Source: an uncultured Clostridia bacterium
GTDB taxonomy: Bacteria > Bacillota > Clostridia > TANB77 > CAG-508
DNA length: 9,049 nucleotides
Direction: 5' to 3'
Assembly: GCA_934153805.1 (NCBI GenBank)
Contig: CAKPFO010000054.1
Coordinates: forward strand, 1 to 9,049
In this document: positions 5,195-9,049 of the stretch, one piece after another
Layout of the letters: every line of letters starts with the position of its first letter
How positions within the stretch are numbered: position 1 is the first letter of the stretch
The notes under the pieces: model-generated
What the model was told of the DNA's origin: nothing
Seen by the model: the letters and a program-made list of their open reading frames with translations, nothing else
Database searches by the model: none
Program-made: the position numbers and the translations under genes

Positions 5195-6598
5195 ATGAAC
5201 CAAAAGAAACAACTATTAATAAATACAATAATAATAGCAATAGGAAAATTAAGCACACAAGTAATTTCCTTTTTACTATTACCATTATATACATCAAAAT
5301 TAAGTCCAGAAGAATATGGAACATATGACTTTTTTGTAACATTATCTGTATTTTTATTACCGGTTATAACTTTACTTATGGAAGAATCCATGTTTAGATT
5401 TTTAATAGATGCAGAAGACGAAAAATCTAAAAAGAGGATTATAACAGCAACTATAGCATACACGATATTTGGAAGCATAGTATTTACTATAATTGCAGCA
5501 CTAATAATGAATATTATGCATTATGAATATACTCTAGTATTTATAATGTTTATTATATCAAATATACTTATAGGACTAAGCAATGCACTATCAAGAGGAA
5601 TGGGAAAAATAAAACTATATTCATTATCAAATTTTATTTTAGGCGTTTCAACAATTATACTAAATATCGTATTTATTGTGAGGTTTAAACTTGGTGTAAA
5701 CGGACTTTTATGGTCAAATGTAATAGCAAATTCAGCAACTGCAATATTTATACTTGCAAAGCTTCATTTGATGAAATATGTAAGTAGAGAGGATTTTAGC
5801 AAAAAAATATTATCAAAAATGATTAGATACTCAGTTCCATTAGTACCAAATAATTTGTCTTGGGTTATTATCAGCTTATCGGACAGGCTTATGCTAACAC
5901 AAATAGCAGGAACTGCTCAAAATGGTATATATTCAATTGCTAACAAATTCCCTAATATAGTATATACATGCTATGGATTTTTCTCGACAGCGTGGAAGGA
6001 ATCTGCGGCTAAAATATTGAAAGAAGATAATAAAGTAAAATATTATAACAGTATTTATAAAGATGTAAAGAACTTTTTAAAGGCAATAGTAATAGGTCTA
6101 ATTGCAATAATGCCATTTGTTTTTCCTATATTAGTAGATGAAAGCTACAATGAGGCATATGTATATATCCCTATTTTAGTAATTTCAATATACTATACAA
6201 ACATGTCGAATTTCTTTGGTGGAATATTTGGGGCATACAAAGATACCAAAATAATGGGAACTACAACCATTGTATCTGCAATTATAAATATAGTAATAAA
6301 CTTAATATTTATACCTAAATTTGGAATATATGCAGCAGTATTTTCAACATTAATTTCTAATGTAATTATATATTTATATAGAAGACAAAAATTAAAAATG
6401 TATATAAAATTAAAGGGCAAATTCAATTATGCTTTTTGGATATTACTAGCATTAACACTATTCACATACTACAAAAATAATATGATAGCCAATATCTTAA
6501 TGTTTATAGTGGTACTAGCATATTGCATATTTACTAACAAGAATTTTATTGCACAGATATTAAGACCAATAACAAGCAGATTTAAAACAAATAGTTAG
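5195..6598 (+). CDS. Wzx-like polysaccharide/oligosaccharide flippase (MOP superfamily)
   Basis: 467 residues starting MNQKKQLLINTIIIAIGK. The N-terminus with KLSTQVISFLLLPLYTSKLSPEEYGTYDFF is the typical first-helix pair and cytosolic turn of the polysaccharide biosynthesis (Wzx/RfbX) family. Twelve to fourteen hydrophobic segments are spread over the full length, and the size is normal for the family. The mid-protein segment with SVPLVPNNLSWVIISLSDRLML is another recognisable family block. These proteins flip lipid-linked sugar repeat units, teichoic acid or capsule precursors across the plasma membrane. No glycosyltransferase, polymerase or other wzx/wzy partner is nearby; it has its own promoter. 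Its position next to surface-protein genes suggests cell-surface remodelling, but that is only context. Substrate is unknown. A peptidoglycan lipid II flippase (MurJ) is less likely given the sequence blocks. Confidence 0.85.
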   Translation: MNQKKQLLINTIIIAIGKLSTQVISFLLLPLYTSKLSPEEYGTYDFFVTLSVFLLPVITLLMEESMFRFLIDAEDEKSKKRIITATIAYTIFGSIVFTIIAALIMNIMHYEYTLVFIMFIISNILIGLSNALSRGMGKIKLYSLSNFILGVSTIILNIVFIVRFKLGVNGLLWSNVIANSATAIFILAKLHLMKYVSREDFSKKILSKMIRYSVPLVPNNLSWVIISLSDRLMLTQIAGTAQNGIYSIANKFPNIVYTCYGFFSTAWKESAAKILKEDNKVKYYNSIYKDVKNFLKAIVIGLIAIMPFVFPILVDESYNEAYVYIPILVISIYYTNMSNFFGGIFGAYKDTKIMGTTTIVSAIINIVINLIFIPKFGIYAAVFSTLISNVIIYLYRRQKLKMYIKLKGKFNYAFWILLALTLFTYYKNNMIANILMFIVVLAYCIFTNKNFIAQILRPITSRFKTNS

Positions 6599-6660
6599 AA
6601 AATTAATTAGTGAACAAAAGATGATTAAACATATAGTGCAATAAAAAAATCCACTAACAC

Positions 6661-6689
6661 TTGAAAAAACAGAAAAAAAGTAGTATATT
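6661..6689 (+). promoter_or_regulatory. Sigma-A promoter of the 213-residue unknown gene
   Basis: TTGAAA (6661-6666), 17-base spacer, TATATT (6684-6689). The predicted transcript starts near 6696, about 48 bases before the start codon. No clear terminator is seen between the flippase stop and this promoter, so read-through is possible. Confidence 0.6.
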
Positions 6690-6731
6690 ATATATTATGT
6701 AACTATAAATATTTTTTCAAAGCTAAATAGC

Positions 6732-6737
6732 AGGAGG
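6732..6737 (+). promoter_or_regulatory. SD that sets the start at 6744
   Basis: AGGAGG directly abuts the ATG at 6738, leaving no spacer; the in-frame ATG at 6744 is 6 bases away and is the better start. Confidence 0.8.
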
Positions 6738-6743
6738 ATGAAT

Positions 6744-7385
6744 ATGCAAATAAAAGGCCAAATTATAAACTTTTCAAGAGATGAAGATGGAGAAAAGAAG
6801 TTGTTGCAAAAGTTGTTAGAAGCAGGATGGGAATACATAACGGTTTCAGACTTGCCTAAAATTTTCAAAAAAATAGGAGCAAAAGAAGAAAAGTATGAGG
6901 CAAGAATAGAGGATTACACAGGAAAGTCCATTACTATAGAGCCACTTGTAGAAGAGCCTATAAGAGTAAAAATAAGCAGAGGAGATATGGTAAATCCGTA
7001 CCCAATGTTCTATGTCACAAAAAATGGCAAAGAAGAATATTACTCGGTAGAAAAAGAGCTTAAGGTTGAAAGAATTTTTACAGGGATACAAGAATGTAGT
7101 TTTGTACAACGGTTAAGCAGGCAACAGGTAGAAGAGTTTTTTAGCTCTATATATCCTAAAGAAAAGTACGAGTATTCTATAATAATGGCAGATAGAAAAT
7201 GTAAGTTGATTGTTGCTAGTGTAAATAAAATTTATGCAGGCTTTAGTGATATCCCTATAAATCTTAGGTTGGAAGACTTTAATGCAACATCTAATAAAGA
7301 AAGCTGGATAAAGTATTTATACAGCATCTTTGGAGAAAGTTACAAAGAGGCATATTTAGAAGAAGCTATGTCGATTTTCGACTAA
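6744..7385 (+). CDS. Unrecognised cytosolic protein, 213 residues
   Basis: I do not recognise this family. The protein has no signal peptide or membrane segment and mixes charged helices and short beta-like stretches. Residues 1-45 (from MQIKGQIINFSRDEDGEKK) look like a compact alpha/beta start. Residues 48-105 are strand-rich with many Lys and Glu. From about 115 on there is a helix with RLSRQQVEEFF, then strands, and an acidic C-terminal helix ending EEAMSIFD. Only two Cys are present (in QECSF and RKCKL), not in a metal-binding arrangement, and no nucleotide-binding loop is visible. Codon use matches the neighbours. It is flanked by its own promoter and a strong terminator, so it is probably monocistronic. 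Context gives no firm clue to function. Confidence 0.8.
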   Translation: MQIKGQIINFSRDEDGEKKLLQKLLEAGWEYITVSDLPKIFKKIGAKEEKYEARIEDYTGKSITIEPLVEEPIRVKISRGDMVNPYPMFYVTKNGKEEYYSVEKELKVERIFTGIQECSFVQRLSRQQVEEFFSSIYPKEKYEYSIIMADRKCKLIVASVNKIYAGFSDIPINLRLEDFNATSNKESWIKYLYSIFGESYKEAYLEEAMSIFD

Positions 7386-7392
7386 GCTGAAG

Positions 7393-7442
7393 CAAAGACG
7401 GGACATGATATATTAATACCTTGTTTCGTCTTTGTTTTATTA
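7393..7442 (+). terminator. Intrinsic terminator after the 213-residue gene
   Basis: CAAAGACGGGACA (7393-7405) pairs with TGTTTCGTCTTTG (7422-7434) over 13 bp including two G-U pairs, followed by TTTTATT. It starts 8 bases after the stop. Confidence 0.85.
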
Positions 7443-7459
7443 AAATTATTCTGTGCCAA

Positions 7460-7467
7460 AAGGAAGG
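7460..7467 (+). promoter_or_regulatory. SD that sets the methyltransferase start at 7480
   Basis: AAGGAAGG lies downstream of the first in-frame start (GTG 7453) and 12 bases before ATG 7480, so the ATG is the likely start. The same SD and similar spacing occur before the ZIP gene (245-252). Confidence 0.75.
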
Positions 7468-7479
7468 AATGAAACAAAA

Positions 7480-8385
7480 ATGCAAGAAAATTTGCCAATT
7501 TTTTTAATAGATATGTTAAGAAAGCAATATGCTGAAGAAACAGTAAATAATATTATAGAAGGTTATAGTAAACAAAGAAAAACAACATTTAGAGTTAATA
7601 CATTAAAAACAAACACAGAAAGTGTTATAAAAATATTAGAACAAAAAAATATAAGCTATCAAAAAGTTTTATGGAGTAACGAAGCATTTATAATAGAAAA
7701 TGCATATGAAAAAGATATAGAGCAATTAGAAATTTATAAAAATGGTGAAATATATATGCAAAGCTTATCATCTATGTTGCCACCAATAGTTTTAGAACCA
7801 AAACAAAATGCAGATATATTAGATATGGCTGCAGCGCCAGGGGGAAAGACCACACAAATAGCAGCACTTACAGAAAATAAAGCAAATATAACAGCATGTG
7901 AGATGAATCAAATTAGATTAGAAAGATTAAAGTACAATGTAGAAAAACAGGGAGCAACATCGGTATATGTTATGCAAATGGATAGTAGAAAAATAGACGA
8001 CTTTTTCTCTTTTAATCAAATATTATTAGATGCTCCATGTAGCGGAAGCGGTACACTTAATATAAATGATTCAAATATGAGCAAATATTTCACACAAAAG
8101 TTGGTAGATAAATCTAAAAGTGCTCAAATACAAATGTTAAAAAAAGCCTTAAAAATTTTAAAAGCTGGAGGACAAATGGTATATTCAACTTGTTCAATAC
8201 TAGCTTGTGAAAATGAAGAAATAGTAAAAGAGGCATTAAAAGGTGTAAATGCTGAAATAGTACCAATAAATTTTGAAGGAATAGAGCAGTTACCGGTACT
8301 TCCAAGCAAATTACAAGGAACAATTTGTGTTGCACCAAATGAATTATATGAGGGATTTTATATAGCTAAAATACAAAAAAATTAA
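7480..8385 (+). CDS. NOP2/RsmB-family RNA cytosine-C5 methyltransferase
   Basis: 301 residues. Family enzymes use S-adenosylmethionine to methylate C5 of a cytosine in rRNA or tRNA. The class I methyltransferase core is complete: SAM-binding motif I DMAAAPGGKT at 115-124, an acidic ribose-binding residue at E141 in ACEMNQIRLERL, D168 in QMDSR, motif IV DAPCSGSGTL at 184-193, and motif VI YSTCSI at 235-240. C238 in the TCS motif would be the nucleophile and C187 in the PC motif the releasing cysteine. An N-terminal RNA-binding portion with TTFRVNTLK (35-43) precedes the core. There is no NusB domain, so it is not a full-length RsmB, and no C-terminal PUA-like extension; about 300 residues is common for Clostridia members. 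The target base cannot be assigned. No clear promoter is seen in the 94-base gap upstream, so expression may depend on read-through or a weak promoter. A terminator follows. Confidence 0.9.
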   Translation: MQENLPIFLIDMLRKQYAEETVNNIIEGYSKQRKTTFRVNTLKTNTESVIKILEQKNISYQKVLWSNEAFIIENAYEKDIEQLEIYKNGEIYMQSLSSMLPPIVLEPKQNADILDMAAAPGGKTTQIAALTENKANITACEMNQIRLERLKYNVEKQGATSVYVMQMDSRKIDDFFSFNQILLDAPCSGSGTLNINDSNMSKYFTQKLVDKSKSAQIQMLKKALKILKAGGQMVYSTCSILACENEEIVKEALKGVNAEIVPINFEGIEQLPVLPSKLQGTICVAPNELYEGFYIAKIQKN

Positions 8386-8398
8386 TATAAAAATACAA

Positions 8399-8444
8399 CG
8401 AACCTAAAATTTTCTAGTAAATGCAAATTTTAGGTTCGGTTTTG
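8399..8444 (+). terminator. Intrinsic terminator after the RNA methyltransferase
   Basis: CGAACCTAAAATTT (8399-8412) and AAATTTTAGGTTCG (8425-8438) form a perfect 14-bp stem with a 12-base loop, followed by GTTTTGTT. Confidence 0.9.
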
Positions 8445-8480
8445 TTCTATAAATGTTAAATTAGTTAGAAAACAATATGC

Positions 8481-8521
8481 AAAAAAGATTTTGAAACCGT
8501 TTATACAGTATACAAAATCTT
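8481..8521 (-). terminator. Intrinsic terminator of the minus-strand DUF1064-like gene (bidirectional)
   Basis: On the minus strand AAGATTTTG (8521-8513) pairs with CAAAATCTT (8493-8485) and is followed by a T-tract (8484-8481 and on). On the plus strand the same stem is followed by AATTTTTTGC, so it could also stop plus-strand transcripts. It lies 14 bases past the stop. Confidence 0.85.
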
Positions 8522-8534
8522 AATTTTTTGCTTT

Positions 8535-8888
8535 TTAATTTATTTCTGTAATTTTTAAATTATATTTATCTTCAAAGACTTTTTTCTTAGCAATATATTC
8601 TTTAGTTTTAAAACCTTTAACGTCTATTACTTCTGTAGAACCATCTGTGTTAAAAATGATAAAGTCAGCTTTATATTTTAGACCAGGTGCTAAAATAAAT
8701 GTAGGTTGTAAGCAGAAACCATTAATCTCTTTAGCTTGTAATCTAAGCTTTAATTGACTGTAATAGTCGGCTTCTTTTTGACTGTCAAAAGTGTGACCGT
8801 CAATTGAAACTTTATATGCTCTATATTTACTCTTTTTCTTCTTTCCATCTGTAAAATTTTTATAATCTTCAATACTCCAATGTTCCAT
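8535..8888 (-). CDS. DUF1064-like predicted PD-(D/E)XK nuclease
   Basis: 117 residues from ATG at 8888, chosen because TAGGAG (minus strand 8901-8896) lies 7 bases upstream. The open frame extends 32 codons further, but those residues are low-complexity and lie across the promoter. The order of motifs fits the DUF1064 family: basic KKKKSKYRAYKV (17-27), FDSQKEADYYSQLKL with E39 (34-48), LQPTFIL (60-66), KYKADF with D75 (71-76), and EVIDVKG with D89 and K91 (86-92). D75, D89 and K91 fit the catalytic D...(D/E)XK of restriction-endonuclease-like folds, and DUF1064 genes are frequent in Firmicutes phages and prophages. The family role is not established beyond predicted nuclease or Holliday-junction-resolvase-like activity. 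Here the gene stands alone, with its own promoter and terminator and no visible phage neighbours, so it may be a remnant or an independent cargo gene. Confidence 0.8.
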   Translation of the reverse strand: MEHWSIEDYKNFTDGKKKKSKYRAYKVSIDGHTFDSQKEADYYSQLKLRLQAKEINGFCLQPTFILAPGLKYKADFIIFNTDGSTEVIDVKGFKTKEYIAKKKVFEDKYNLKITEIN

Positions 8889-8895
8889 ATAACTA

Positions 8896-8901
8896 CTCCT
8901 A
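8896..8901 (-). promoter_or_regulatory. SD that sets the DUF1064-like start at 8888
   Basis: TAGGAG on the minus strand lies 7 bases before ATG 8888. No SD is seen before the longer in-frame start at 8984. Confidence 0.8.
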
Positions 8902-8918
8902 TTAAATTTAATAAAACT

Positions 8919-8947
8919 ATTATAATTATAAAATGAAAAAAGTGCAA
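8919..8947 (-). promoter_or_regulatory. Sigma-A promoter of the DUF1064-like gene
   Basis: Minus strand TTGCAC (8947-8942), 17-base spacer, perfect TATAAT (8924-8919). The transcript would start near 8912, which excludes the upstream in-frame ATG at 8984 as the start. Confidence 0.75.
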
Positions 8948-8980
8948 GGTGTTTTTGAAATGAGTAAAAATATTTATGAT

Positions 8981-9027
8981 TCATTTATGATAATGTCTTA
9001 ATAAATCATTTAGGAAAATGTCTTAAT
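8981..9027. repeat. Tandem 22-bp direct repeat at the window edge
   Basis: Bases 8981-9002 and 9006-9027 agree in 20 of 22 positions (TCATTTAtGAtAATGTCTTAAT versus TCATTTAgGAaAATGTCTTAAT) with a 25-base period, and a partial third TTTATGATA follows near 9035. Short spaced repeats of this sort occur at the ends of some insertion sequences, for example the IS21 group, but no transposase is in the window. Confidence 0.7.
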
Positions 9028-9049
9028 TTTAAAATTTATGATATAAGTA

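Noticed and set aside
7453..7479. GTG at 7453 as methyltransferase start.
   Set aside because: The SD AAGGAAGG lies downstream of it; ATG 7480 fits.
8889..8984. N-terminal extension of the DUF1064-like protein.
   Set aside because: The extension crosses the promoter, has no SD, and encodes a low-complexity aromatic-rich stretch absent from the family pattern.
1..9049. CRISPR array, tRNA or rRNA genes.
   Set aside because: No regularly spaced repeat array with unique spacers and no recognisable tRNA or rRNA segments were seen; the repeat at 8981-9027 has only a 3-base gap between units.

Overview
The window looks like chromosome of an AT-rich, low-GC Gram-positive bacterium, most likely an uncultured Clostridia member. 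The evidence is A/T-ending codon use, purine-rich Shine-Dalgarno (SD) sites, intrinsic terminators with U-tails, a SufU-type Fe-S scaffold tail, and a pilin-like N-terminus of the ITLIALVITIIVLIILAG type that I recognise from Clostridia surface proteins. Assignment below class level is not possible from this sequence.

Layout. 1-87: last codons of a sufU-like gene and its terminator. 264-1061: a ZIP-family metal transporter with its own terminator. 1142-1805: a long, highly structured leader with a good promoter, a perfect 5' hairpin, a 44-codon leader ORF containing a (AC)12.5 microsatellite, an intrinsic-terminator-like hairpin overlapping the end of that ORF, a 28-bp near-perfect inverted repeat with an inner hairpin, another perfect 12-bp hairpin and a GATA-like tetranucleotide tract. 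1806-4755: two paralogous surface-protein genes. The first is membrane-anchored and probably frameshifted at its 3' end. The second is pilin-like, and its 3' end holds a ~110-bp GC-rich block with the codon pattern expected of a diversity-generating retroelement (DGR) variable region. 5195-6598: a Wzx/MATE-type polysaccharide flippase. 6744-7385: an unrecognised cytosolic protein with its own promoter and terminator. 7480-8385: a NOP2/RsmB-type RNA m5C methyltransferase. 8535-8888 (minus): a DUF1064-like predicted nuclease. 8981-9027: a tandem repeat at the window edge.

The most interesting part is 1304-4755. The AC repeat number sets the reading frame of the leader ORF. In the sequenced state (12.5 units) translation runs into the second arm of the terminator hairpin. 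Gain or loss of one unit gives a stop within about 10 bases of the repeat, before the hairpin. I infer that this could be a slippage-driven ON/OFF attenuator: translation of the leader would block the terminator and let RNA polymerase reach the surface-protein operon. The second protein also seems to be diversified at its tip by a DGR whose reverse transcriptase and template are not in this window. If both readings hold, the locus couples phase variation of expression with targeted hypermutation of a displayed adhesin. The sequence features are directly visible; the mechanism is inference.
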